The notes under the pieces are model-generated. The model saw only the letters and a program-made list of their open reading frames with translations. It was not told where the DNA came from and did no database searches. From contig JAUJPP010000012.1 of assembly GCA_030562195.1 (NCBI GenBank), positions 1,674,001 through 1,738,000 of the forward strand: 64,000 nucleotides of DNA, written 5' to 3'. Shown in pieces: positions 1 through 9,668 of the stretch. The DNA is from Nipponacmea schrenckii (lineage: Eukaryota > Mollusca > Gastropoda > Lottiidae). How positions within the stretch are numbered: the stretch's first letter is position 1; every line of letters starts with the position of its first letter. The position numbers and the translations under genes were made by a program.

Positions 1-288
1 TCAAGCTGAAATGAACTATAAGATTATCACAATAACACCATGAAGTTATGTCACTTTGTATAAGTCAAGATCAAGAATATATAACATGTATTATAGTTCT
101 GACAATTATTATTCAGTCAGTTTAAAGTATGCTTACCCTCAATTTTTTTTTTCTTTTAGGAAATAATTTTTAAGTTTCAATTTAAGATAGAATGAAACAA
201 TAATTGACTGTTAATGCTAGAACAAAATGGGGGTTGGAGGGGGGGGTTGGGGTTCTGAACTATTGAAAATAAGAGACCTGATACTCAC
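1..288 (-). other. UVRAG intron (likely)
   Basis: This lies downstream of UVRAG exon 5, whose donor GTGAGT (minus strand) is at 283-288. I see no convincing exon here. A minus-strand GTAAGC at about 131-136 has no convincing coding sequence before it. A minus-strand TTTCAG at 6-11 may be the next acceptor. Confidence 0.5.
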
Positions 289-2363
289 CCTGTCAGCCAA
301 GAATATAAGACTTTTTAAACAAACTTCTAAATCAACTAATAATCTTATCTTAGATTTTAACTGGATCCAGATCTTAATCACAACCACTAATAAAAAACAA
401 AAATTCCCTGAATATACTTTACTTCAAAAATGTGTTTTATTATTGAATTTAAGTTCCGATCAAGTTTATGAGTTATTTATTGTTTAGATATGAAGGTTGA
501 TTTCCCTGTGTTTTTGAAAGTTTTAATTGACAGTCTGAATTTGAACTGGCAATACTTGTATAGCTACATCATAGAAAAGATAAGAATTAGATATTTTGGC
601 CAGGAATTCATACTCCAAATTGAAAATTCAAAACTTTATAGCTTACCCCTTGATATTATGTCTATCTTATCTTCAAAACTACTGGTATCAAATGCTCTCC
701 ATGTAGGATTCTAGAAAAAAAAACCATAAAATATGATAAATTGTTGATGCTGATGAATCCATATTCAATCAGATGATTTAGCATATAGTTTATACAAAAT
801 ATATGCCCATATTTGAAGAAACTTACCATAGATCCTGTTATCTTTTCACTCCAATAAACAGCTGAAATATAAAAAATTCATTGCTTATCCAGTTCATTCA
901 TATACTGGACAACTGTGAGAAAATAAATTGAAGAAAATCTCAAATACTTTACAAGGTTAACAATTTTACTTATAATAGTCTTGTCTACCACTTGGTACAT
1001 AGTCAAAACTCTTGGTATTATTCAAACTAGACTGTCCTTAAAATCATTAAAGGTTTATTCAAGAAAAAGAAACATCCTCATTTTCAGACGCCTGAGTTAA
1101 TAGCCAGCCACAGCCCTAAATTTGTTACCTACCAGGCAACTTGCTATTTTTATGAATGGTAAAATAAACATCTAAATGCTTCATATCTTCTCCATAGAAA
1201 CTTTTACATTGTAAATTCCTCATAGATATAGACTTCAGGTGACGCAGTCTTTTCTGTAATGAAATAGAATAACTGTTTATGTTATTTAACTGAAGTATCT
1301 CATATGAAATGTTTTCTGTAATCACTTTAAATGAGAATCAGGAAAAAATGTCCTGACAGTAGTTGGAAATCAAACATAATAAACCATTCAGGCCATCCTG
1401 ACCAAAAAAAACTAAATAACTTATACTAAAAAGGTTTTATAACCGCTAAATGATAACTCGGACACAATAAGTGAAATTCAAACATTCTCTTTAAAGGGAT
1501 AATAGGCATTAGAACTAACATAAAAATTTAAGTTCACTCAAATTTGGACAATAACAGTATATATCCATCAGTGGACTTACATCAAAATCCCTCTAAAATC
1601 CGATAAATCCCCAAAATAAAGTAGTTAATCATAAAACGCTTGCGCCATCCATCAAGCGATTTTCAAATCGTGTAAATATAAAGGGAAGTAACTCTAACAT
1701 GTGGGTTTTCACGCGTCCTTGACCCCTACTGTTGAATTCCACAATGATGTTTTAGCGTTGATTTACCAGACGCTTTTATTCTCAAACTGAATGGAATCGT
1801 CGCTGGCTCATTTTTTTTTATATATATTTTTATTGTGGCTTTTCAAAATTTGGTAAAGTGTGGGATGCATACTTATTTAACAAATAGTCAATGTGAAACA
1901 CAAATATAAGCTGTAGGACGAGTAGGCCTATCCCTTTAAATGTATCTGCATTAATTAGGCAACATGTAACAAAGCTATTTAGCTATTATAGAAGATTGTC
2001 TTCAACCTAATGTTTTTGTAGGGGCTTACTAAGAAAGATACTGTCTCTATTTATTTAGTATTTTCTAAGGTCAATGAGTACAGTGGAGAGATGAGGTAAA
2101 TGAGATGAGATAGCTTACTGATGTAAACCTGCTAAATCTGCAGATTTTGTATAAGAAGTATCTCACTAATTGGTGATGTCAATTTTAATAACAAATCCTT
2201 CTTAGTGAATAACAATAACATACCCCAAAAATGAAACAAGTGCCCCTCCCACTCTATTCAAATGGATGATCACAGATGTCACCTTGGTCAAAAAATGGAT
2301 TACCTGATAAGTGGGCAAGTCGTACGGACTTCTGACCCGTTCAAAGACCCCGACATTTTCCAT
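289..2363 (-). CDS. UVRAG: UVRAG ortholog, 5' part (five coding exons, continues off the left edge)
   Basis: UVRAG is a subunit of the Beclin 1-VPS34 complex and also binds class C Vps tethers; it promotes autophagosome maturation and endocytic traffic. Minus-strand exons, in order: 2304-2363 (ATG at 2363), 1133-1253, 827-861, 647-710, 289-386. All have GT-AG borders and phases 0/1/0/1/0 join without a stop, giving 126 codons. The product reads KRLRHLKSIS, LDVYFTIHK, NPTWRAFD and VVIKIW, in the order and spacing of the vertebrate UVRAG N-terminal C2 domain (RRLRHLRNI, LDTYFTLH, NPTWRSLD, VVKIWGG). The leader before the C2 domain is only about 20 residues, shorter than the Pro-rich human one. 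The coiled coil and C-terminal part lie outside the window. A possible next acceptor (TTTCAG) lies at 6-11, with an exon starting at base 5, but this is unproven. Identity is confident; exact exon edges slightly less so. Confidence 0.88.
1490..1940. mobile_element. Candidate MITE in UVRAG intron 1
   Basis: The 12-bp sequence TTTAAAGGGATA at 1490-1501 recurs as its exact reverse complement TATCCCTTTAAA at 1929-1940. Both ends continue into a similar AGGC-containing sequence. About 450 bp between the ends has no coding capacity. I could not find a clear target-site duplication, so this may be a chance inverted repeat in AT-rich DNA. Confidence 0.35.
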
Positions 2364-2693
2364 AACTGGTCACTTTGTCATTTAGGGGAGTGATCTAATT
2401 TCATAGCTTAAAAAAGATAACAAATCAATTTCCGATTCAACCGGAAGCGATAAACAACTTCCATCTTTAATCTTGTGTAAGGTCACGTGACATAATTTTT
2501 TTAAGCTCGTTTGGGACTCTGTAGGGGGGTTGAATAGCATAAAAAATTCAAACTCCCTTTAATTTGTTCGCAATTTTCATAATTTACACCAAACGTTCAA
2601 AATTGGAATAGAGCAAAGATTGCAGGACCTTACAAGTCTATCCTTTTTCTCACGAGATTTCATTACTTCTTGTCATGTGACCTGCTCATATCG
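2364..2693. promoter_or_regulatory. Bidirectional UVRAG/LAMTOR4 promoter
   Basis: The UVRAG start codon (minus, 2363) and the probable LAMTOR4 leader exon (plus, donor GTGAGT at 2694-2699) flank about 330 bp. It holds an ETS site (ACCGGAAGC, 2440-2448), a perfect palindromic CLEAR box (2482-2491) and an M-box-like TCATGTGA (2673-2680). ETS sites are common in TATA-less divergent promoters. The CLEAR/M-box sites are bound by TFEB/TFE3/MITF, which drive lysosomal and autophagy genes. The assignment as a shared promoter is inferred from gene orientation and motif content. Confidence 0.65.
2482..2491. promoter_or_regulatory. CLEAR box (TFEB/TFE3/MITF site)
   Basis: The sequence GTCACGTGAC is an exact match to the palindromic CLEAR consensus. 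It lies 118 bp from the UVRAG ATG and about 200 bp before the putative LAMTOR4 leader-exon donor. Related E-boxes also occur in repeats of this window (near 21503 and 22903), so the position rather than the motif alone carries the weight. Confidence 0.6.
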
Positions 2694-2960
2694 GTGAGTT
2701 GCAGACAGCTTTCACTTTACATTCACCATACTCAACGAACTATTTTTAATAAACGTGTTCTTGATAGTCTTCCTTTCCAATACAAAGAAGGTGCTATTGG
2801 CTTTTGAGTGGCCTTTACTAGACGCATTGGAAGACAGTCATCGCCCATCGGGCAGGTATGATGCCCCTCCCTCCCCCTTCATAAAATCTCAGGCTTCCAC
2901 TTCACCATTAAAATTTAAATGGTGGTAGTGAATTTTTCTACCCTATAGCCTTCTTATCAT

Positions 2961-3725
2961 GAATACCAGTCAACTTGGAGACATGTCAACTCGGGGACAG
3001 TTAACTCGGAGACAGTTAACTCGGAGACAAAGTGAGTTAACTCGGGTACAACTATAAGTTAATTCGGAGACAATATATATTATCGGAATAAAGGTGATAT
3101 CTTAAAAACCTTTGTTTTCGAATTCCCGATCATGCGATCGGAACTTCTTTTAAACATGATTTCGGTAGTAAGCGAGACCAGCGGTAGATTGTTTTTCCCG
3201 GTTGGAACTTCCTTTTAACATGGTTTCGGTAAATTTAGGCCCGATTAAACGATTAACAAACTAATTAGATCTAATTAATAATGAAACCACAATTACTGAT
3301 ACATGTGATCGGAACTTTCTTTTAAACCAAGATCAGCGGTAATGTACTTGTCCAATGCCCGACTTATGAAAATTCGTTTGTCGGCACATTTTATGAATAA
3401 TGTTGCACTTGTTTGACAGTCTGTTTGGAATTTGCGGCGTTCGGTGCTTTCTTCGTATCAATTTCTATTGAAATCATAGTGGAGGTGTCGACCCGGGAGC
3501 AAAAATCAAATGCATTCTTTTATTGTTCAATCAGATTAAATTGTCCACATGTATCGATGGTTCCTTCACAGATTCCTAAAAAATGCACTAAAGATATAAT
3601 AACGGCATCGGTAAATTTGTCCCCAGGTTGACTGAAGAATATTGTCTCTGAGTTTAATTTTGTCTCCGAGTTAACTAACAAAAATGTGTCTCGGGGTTGA
3701 CATGTACCCGAGTTGACCGAGTCCC
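2961..3725. mobile_element. Non-autonomous DNA element with 8-bp target duplication
   Basis: CTTATCAT occurs at 2953-2960 and again at 3726-3733, flanking a 765-bp segment. Its ends are imperfect inverted repeats of about 40 bp sharing GTCAACTYGG and ACATGTCAAC. Inside each end, short units of the form GTTAACTCGGAGACA repeat, in opposite orientation at the two ends. The middle carries three diverged copies of a GGAACTTYYTTTTAA...TTTCGGTA unit (near 3139, 3201 and 3308). A 72-codon ORF at 3413-3631 has no recognisable domain. The 8-bp duplication suggests hAT-type or similar transposition. It sits in the presumed 5' leader intron of LAMTOR4. Confidence 0.7.
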
Positions 3726-4016
3726 CTTATCATTAGTATTTTAAAACTCTTAATATGGTCAGATTTGTTTACAGATTACAAAACTATTGATATTTTTTTT
3801 TTAAAAATGGTAAAAAGTTATATTGATGAGGAGAATCCCATTGACCAAATATCTTCGGCATCAGGATTTCACTTTATCAATTGTTTGCATTATTAATTGA
3901 ATAGGATTGATAAACACATCAATTTCTTCTGTACATTTCCAGGTACCTAGATTAACAAGACACTTCAGGCCAAGTATCAGTACAGTCAGTACCAAGTTTC
4001 TTGTGTAAGATTTTAA

Positions 4017-7000
4017 ATGGCAACCCAGGGTATAGATAGAATACCTGATTCACTGGGCTTTTTGGTGTTAACAGAAGATGGTGCTGTTGTCAGCGTAAGT
4101 AATAAATTATGAAGTCATGTGACCATGCACTGGTTAATAGTGATAATAGTGGTCAATAGAACGAGGGCTGAAAGCCAAAAGTGGTTAAGTCCAAAATTTC
4201 TCAAAATGAGTTAAGTCCAGTATTTGTCATTCACTGTTGTATATTTTATCCCCAAGAAATGTCATACTGCTATCTATATAAGTTGCTGAAATATACCGAC
4301 TTGATAAATGTTATGTCCATTACAATTTTAAAAGAATTTCTGCAAAAACTGGTTATCTCCACTTAAACACTTTTGGCAGACAAAATTTTCTATATAAATC
4401 AAATATATCCTGGAAAAACTGGTTATGTCCATCTTTGTGACTTATGATATCTGAGTTCTTTCCCTTTAAAAATGGAGCCAAACCAAAGTAGATAAAACCA
4501 GAGAAAACCAAACCAAAGTAGATAAAACCAGAGAAAGCCAAACCAATGTAGATACCAGAAGAGAAACCCAAACCAACGTAGATAAAACCAGAGAAACCCA
4601 AACCAATGGAGATACAAGAAGTGAAATCCAAACCAAAGTAGATACAACAAGAGAAACCCAAACCAAAGTAGATACAACAAGAGAAACCCAAACCAATGTA
4701 GATACCAGAAGAGAAATCCAAACCAACGTAGATAAAACAAGTGAAAACCAATCCAACGTAGATAAAACCAGAGAAACCCAAACCAATGTAGATACAAGAA
4801 GTGAAATCCAAACCAAAGTAGATAAAACAAGAGAAACGAAAATCAATGAAGATACAAGAAGTGAAATCCAAACCAAAGAGGATAAAACCAGAGAAACCCA
4901 AACCAATGGAGATACAAGAAGAGAAACCCTTACCAATGTAGATACAAGAAGAGAAACCCTTACCAATGTAGATGCAACAAGTGAAATCCAAACCAAAGGA
5001 GATACAAGAAGAGAAACCCTTACCAATGTAGATGCAACAAGTGAAAACCAAACCAAAGTAGATAAAACCAGAGAAAGCCAAACCAATGTAGATACAAGAA
5101 GAGAAACCCAAACCAACGTAGGTGCAACCAGAGAAACCCAAACCACTGTAGATAAAAGAAGAGAAAACCAAACCAATGTAGATACAACAAGTGAAAACCA
5201 AACCAACGTAGATGTAACAAGAGAAACCCAAACCAATGTAGATACAACAAGAGAAAACCATAGTACTTTAGGTTCACGAAAACGAAAATGTCAACCCGAA
5301 AAATGGAAAAAGAACATAAGAAAAGATAAGACTAGGCATGGAGAAGAATTCACAGACGGAACTGGGAAAATTAAACCTAAAAAAACACCCCTTCCAGTAA
5401 ACTGCGGTTGTCGATATCGATGTAAAGACAACTTCACCGAAGAAAGAAGAAATGCTATATGCAGTGAATATTGGTTGTTGGGAGATTTTGCCAGACAGAA
5501 AGACTTTTTGTTAAACAGAATTGAGGTTTTGGGGGTGCAGAGAGTCAGAATCCATAGCAAAGATAAAATACGTAAGCGTAAAAGAGAAAAAACAATTTTA
5601 TATTATTTCCTAAATAGCAAAGAAAGGAAGAGGGTGTGCAGAAAGTTTTTTGAAAAAACACTACACATTAGTCATGGACCGATTGATACAGCACTACAGC
5701 ATGTTGGTGAAGCTGGCACATTTTCAGGTTCTGATAGTCGTGGAAAGCATGAGCCTGGAAATAAGTTAAGTGAGGAAACTTTGAACATTGTCAGGAATCA
5801 TATTAAAAGTTTCCCTAAAATTGAATCACATTACACCCGCAAGGACACCAGAAGATTTTATTTAGATCAGACTTTGTCAATTTCGAAAATGTATCGTCTT
5901 TATCAAGAATATTGTGAGGAGACCATCCCCGCAATAAATCCAGTGGGAGAAAAGATTTATAGAAGAACATTTTGTGAAGAATTTAATTTGTCCTTTTACC
6001 ATCCAAAGAAAGATCAGTGTTCTAAGTGTGTCAAATATAACCTTCTTACGGGGGATGATAAGAAAGCCTTCCAAGACGAACATGAAAAACACTTGAAGCG
6101 AAAACAAGATGCCCAATCAGCAAAAAGTCAAGACAAAATGAGAGCTGCTAATGATGCATCTTTTGTTTCAGCTTCCTTTGATCTGCAAAGTGTCCTTCAG
6201 ATTCCCAGTAGCTCAGCATCTTTATTGTATTATAGCAGAAAATTGTGCGTGTACAATCTTTGCATCTACAATGCACTTCCCCCAAACATCGCATATTGCT
6301 ATTGTTGGTCAGAAGTTGAAGGTGGTAGGGGCAGTAATGAAATTGGTACTTGTCTTTATACCTGGTTAACAAATTTACCTGACAGTGTTAAAGATGTTTC
6401 TTTGTTTTCAGACACATGTGGGGGGCAAAATCGTAATCAGCATGTTGCTTCAATGTTTTTATATACTGTTTTAACATCTCATATTGAATGCATTACTCAC
6501 AACTTCCTCGAAAGTGGCCATTCACACATGGAATGTGACAGCATGCATGCTGCTATCGAGCATGAAAAAAAGTATACACCTGTATATTCAATGCTCGATT
6601 GGATGTCAATTTTCAAAAGATCACGTCGCCGCAATCCTTATAATGTTATTAATTTTCACCACGATGACATCATAAATTTTCAAAATCTATCTCTTTTATT
6701 ATTAAAGAATAGACGAAAAGATACTGATGGTAATATTGTCAATTGGCTCAATGTTAAAAGTTTCCGCTATGTTAAAGCTGAACCAGGTACAATCTTTTAT
6801 CGATATAATTATGACGATGATTTTAGAAAAATATCAGTATATGGTAGAGGGCGCCCTACCTTACCAGACATTTTAGATAAGGCTTATTCGACCAGAATAC
6901 CTATAAGTGTTGCCAAAAAGTCTGACTTATTAAAACTTTGTAAAAGTAAAGTTATTCCACAAGAGGTCCATCAATGGTTTCATGACTTGCCATCATCCAG

Positions 7001-9075
7001 TCACCAAAAGGACCAGCTTTCAATGCCACTTAGCGATGATTCTGGTGAGGAGGATCAATGATCAAACTATGTTATTAATTTCCAAATGTTTGTTTATAAC
7101 ATTTATTATAATGAAAATTTTAAAATGAATGAATTACCTATCAAATTAAAAAAAATTATTCAAATTAAATAATGTTTTTGATATCAACCTTCAAACTATA
7201 AACATTGGCAAGTCCATTAACTTATAAGAACTCATATTTTGACTATCTGCCAAAAATGGTTTTGTCCATTTTTGGTAATTTCCCCACCAAATTTATGTCG
7301 TTCTAATTAGCAAATATAACCCTTAAACAGTATGCACATATTATATTACCTGCAGAAAAATTAAAATATTTTATACATTTCCTGATTTTTAGTGTTAAGT
7401 CAAAACTAAAACATTGATTTTCTCACATGTGTCATTTTGGACTTAACCAGTTTTGGCTTTCAGCCCTCGAGAAATAAGCTTATACTAAGATTTGAATATA
7501 ATTTTGATACCCTCATAATAATGCTAATTATAACTTCATTAGGAAGTTGTGAGACAAACTGATATTTTTGCCGATTATTAGTATATCTCTACTTTCCTTT
7601 TCGATTGATATAAATATAATCCACCCAATTTATATATGAATAAAGGAAAATAAAGCAACCCATCTTGTTTAATACATGTAATAGTTGCAAGTTTTATGGA
7701 TAAGATTTTTATAATCATCGGATTATATAAGGATCCTGTTATGTTATTGATGGCGGCAGATATATCTACTGATATTATTGGCTAAGTTTAAAATTATGTA
7801 TATATGCCCACATGTCCAACCTTGAGTCCGCTCCATCAAGCACAATTCTTTACGAATTTTGATGAAACTTGATATGAGAATGTGTAATAGGGTTGAAGCC
7901 ATGACACACCGATTGACTGACTGGCACTGACATAAAAATAACAGGTCACTGACTGGCACAAAAATATGCAAGAACAGGGGTTCAAATTAACACTCGCCCC
8001 AAAAATTCCACTGGACGCCTAAAATCCTGGTAGAGGTTGCCCACTGGGCTCAGGACATGGCTTTTTGAATTTAAACCCCTGCAAGAATTTAACATATTTG
8101 ACTGCTGTGTCTTCATTTAAACCAGTACTCAAAGCGTAAATTTGCTGAAGTTGTTTATTATTACCCAGGATGAAAATCAAAAATACTGAAAATTATTTGT
8201 TAACTTATTGTCTTGTTAGATGGAACAATTCTTGACAGAAACCCTCAATCTATTAGGGTGTAAAACATAACCAAGTAAACAAGGGAAATAATATCAGCTT
8301 CCAGACAATTCAAAATAAAAATTTTATATTTGTTATCGCAATTATTACTCACTATTATTTATTTGTAGTCTGGTGGAGAATTGGAGAATGATGAAAGCTT
8401 AGCTAATAATCTGTGTAAAATGGTTCATACAGCTGTGGGTATACCTGTTACCAGTGATAGAAGAGACACTTTCAAACGATTATCAGGTAAAATATTGATA
8501 TTCCAGACTGAATTTAGTATCAAATCCAGTGTCAAGTTTAAATGACATTGAATTAGTCCCTATATGAAACTATGCACCTGATTTCTTTCAACAGTTTTCA
8601 TGGAAGGAAAGTTTTTAAAGGAAAACTTTTGTCTGTTTGTGTTAGTTCAAGGGTCATTAAAGAGCTTTTCTGAATTTGTTATGTATGATATAAGGGACAA
8701 TAGCATCATTGCACCATTTTTACAATCTGACATCTCTCGTTTCTTCAATTCCACTAAAACTAAGTATCTGATGATGTCACTAATTGTAAAATATGCTTGT
8801 ATCACCCTTTGCAATTAGTGATGTCATCAAAGACTTAGTTTTAGTGGAATTGCAGGAACCACAAACATCCCATTGAAAATTAGAATGGTGCAAATTGATG
8901 CTATCATTCATGTAATTTGTTATTTGTTGATAAAAAGAAAATAATCCAAGACTTAAGGTCTTGTTTATTTATTTCAGTAATATGGGATGATTTTATGTAC
9001 ATTGTTACAGTCTCCAACCAGAAGATCTATGTGTGTAAAAAGAGATATGTACCACAAGATCCAGTTCTGACTTAA
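4017..9075 (+). CDS. LAMTOR4: LAMTOR4 (Ragulator complex subunit)
   Basis: LAMTOR4 is a small roadblock-like subunit of Ragulator, the lysosomal-membrane scaffold that docks Rag GTPases and recruits mTORC1. Coding exons: 4017-4094 (phase 0), 8369-8486 (phase 1), 8978-9075; all have GT-AG borders. They encode 97 residues (human LAMTOR4 has 99). Conserved blocks include IPDSLGFLVLTEDGAVVSSG (human [20 protein letters not shown]), GELENDE, FKRLSVIW and the C-terminal KIYVCKKR. An acceptor TTTCCAG at 3936-3942 puts the start codon in the second transcribed exon; the leader exon probably ends at 2693. Intron 1 holds a complete 3.3-kb transposon and intron 2 a foldback element, yet the coding exons are clean. 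It is divergent with UVRAG. Confidence 0.93.
4470..7061 (+). CDS. Transposase-like protein (DUF7869-like, putative RNase H-fold) with N-terminal decapeptide repeats
   Basis: The frame is open from just after a TAA at 4467-4469 to the stop at 7059-7061, about 863 codons. Codons 5-260 are a decapeptide repeat (consensus TRETQTNVDT). Then come a basic stretch (SRKRKCQPEKW), a Cys cluster (CGCRYRC), a CSKC pair (6019-6030) and candidate acidic catalytic residues: Asp 6180 in SFDLQ, Asp 6411 in SDTCGGQNRN, Asp 6537 and Glu 6558 in GHSHMECDSMHAAIEHE. I recall these motifs from large families of metazoan uncharacterised, transposon-derived proteins; the DDE reading is an inference. No ATG is in frame before about 5889, so the start is unresolved: an ATG in strong context at 4472 is in another frame and stops after seven codons. 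The copy may need an upstream exon or be frameshifted. Confidence 0.65.
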   Translation, partial: KWSQTKVDKTRENQTKVDKTRESQTNVDTRRETQTNVDKTRETQTNGDTRSEIQTKVDTTRETQTKVDTTRETQTNVDTRREIQTNVDKTSENQSNVDKTRETQTNVDTRSEIQTKVDKTRETKINEDTRSEIQTKEDKTRETQTNGDTRRETLTNVDTRRETLTNVDATSEIQTKGDTRRETLTNVDATSENQTKVDKTRESQTNVDTRRETQTNVGATRETQTTVDKRRENQTNVDTTSENQTNVDVTRETQTNVDTTRENHSTLGSRKRKCQPEKWKKNIRKDKTRHGEEFTDGTGKIKPKKTPLPVNCGCRYRCKDNFTEERRNAICSEYWLLGDFARQKDFLLNRIEVLGVQRVRIHSKDKIRKRKREKTILYYFLNSKERKRVCRKFFEKTLHISHGPIDTALQHVGEAGTFSGSDSRGKHEPGNKLSEETLNIVRNHIKSFPKIESHYTRKDTRRFYLDQTLSISKMYRLYQEYCEETIPAINPVGEKIYRRTFCEEFNLSFYHPKKDQCSKCVKYNLLTGDDKKAFQDEHEKHLKRKQDAQSAKSQDKMRAANDASFVSASFDLQSVLQIPSSSASLLYYSRKLCVYNLCIYNALPPNIAYCYCWSEVEGGRGSNEIGTCLYTWLTNLPDSVKDVSLFSDTCGGQNRNQHVASMFLYTVLTSHIECITHNFLESGHSHMECDSMHAAIEHEKKYTPVYSMLDWMSIFKRSRRRNPYNVINFHHDDIINFQNLSLLLLKNRRKDTDGNIVNWLNVKSFRYVKAEPGTIFYRYNYDDDFRKISVYGRGRPTLPDILDKAYSTRIPISVAKKSDLLKLCKSKVIPQEVHQWFHDLPSSSHQKDQLSMPLSDDSGEEDQ
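4481..5256. repeat. 30-bp minisatellite, about 26 units, coding
   Basis: Units of the form GAGAAACCCAAACCAATGTAG plus nine bases repeat every 30 bp from about 4481 to 5256. There is no length variation, so two units fill each 60-base line exactly. Substitutions cluster at a few positions. Because 30 is a multiple of three, the plus frame stays open and continues into the transposase-like protein. Minus-strand frames are also open, but only as a by-product of the repeat. Confidence 0.93.
8701..8903. mobile_element. Foldback (long-palindrome) MITE in LAMTOR4 intron 2
   Basis: Two arms of about 95 bp are imperfect reverse complements: TAGCATCATTGCACC near 8701 pairs with GGTGCAAATTGATGCTA ending at 8903. 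The inner part AATTCCACTAAAACTAAG (about 8748) pairs with CTTAGTTTTAGTGGAATT (about 8834). The loop is under 20 bp. No coding sequence is present. The strand could form a long hairpin in pre-mRNA. Confidence 0.75.
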
Positions 9076-9500
9076 TACTCTATATTAATTTTTATATTTG
9101 TTATATTGTTTTGTATATATTGCTTCTATCATTGTATATAAACTTACATTATCTCTTTGTATTTAGTTTTTTCATGACATATGTTTGTTACGATTAAAAC
9201 TTGTAAACTTGAAACTTTTATGCAGTTATTGCATGGCAACAACAAAAATCAATCTTTCAAGAGATAGGAGATGGCTGGGTTTGAAAATCTTATGCAATAT
9301 CGCTCAGCACTATATATATGAGCTGCTGCACTGCACCAAAGGCAGTTACCAAAGGCAGTTGGTACTACAATCTGTATACTGATTTTGTATTAATGTTACA
9401 GTTTGGCAATCTAATACAAGTACTGATCGTCATCAGAGTCTAGTGCAATTGCCTGTAAACATATGGACTGATAGGGATTATTGGGATGAGGAATTTTGTT
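9076..9500. other. LAMTOR4 3' UTR and flank
   Basis: AT-rich sequence follows the LAMTOR4 stop. An ATTAAA at about 9195 could serve as a poly(A) signal. I see no other gene. Confidence 0.4.
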
Positions 9501-9516
9501 TACGAACCGAAACAAA

Positions 9517-9668
9517 TTTGGCGGGAAGTTGATGACGTATTAACCAGCGGGGAAATCCTCTCTTTAATGACCTTCACCTTTTAGATAATTTATAGCCAAA
9601 ACACGCACTGCATACCTACTTTATCAACAATAATGTTACCGTGTTTTCTTACTGCAAAATATACAGAG
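9517..9668 (+). promoter_or_regulatory. Promoter-like patch with E2F and CRE motifs; possible leader exon
   Basis: A perfect E2F-type site (TTTGGCGGGAA, 9517-9527) is followed by a CRE half-site (TGACGT, 9532-9537) in a locally GC-richer stretch. A good splice donor (CAGAG|GTAGGT) falls at about 9668. This could be the promoter and non-coding first exon of the plus-strand kinase-like gene whose first coding exon begins after an acceptor at 20311-20313. The link is speculative. Confidence 0.35.

Larger units (their letters stand above)
4162..7469 (+). mobile_element. Complete DNA transposon in LAMTOR4 intron 1 (4-bp TSD, 36-bp TIRs)
   Basis: The ends are 36-bp inverted repeats beginning CGAGGGCTGAAAGCCAAAA, at 4162-4197 and 7434-7469, with one mismatch. 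The flanks carry AGAA at 4158-4161 and 7470-7473, a 4-bp target-site duplication. Several subterminal copies of a GGTTAWGTCCA motif follow the left end (4183, 4210, 4310, 4351, 4421), with another near 7258. The interior carries one long plus-strand reading frame for a transposase-like protein, preceded in frame by a 30-bp tandem repeat. Close similarity of the two TIRs and the open frame suggest fairly recent insertion. Confidence 0.85.

Noticed and set aside
4353..5261. 302-codon minus-strand ORF of repeated hydrophobic decapeptides (and two others in the remaining minus frames)
   Set aside because: All three minus frames are open only because the 30-bp repeat lacks stops on that strand; the plus frame joins a conserved protein.
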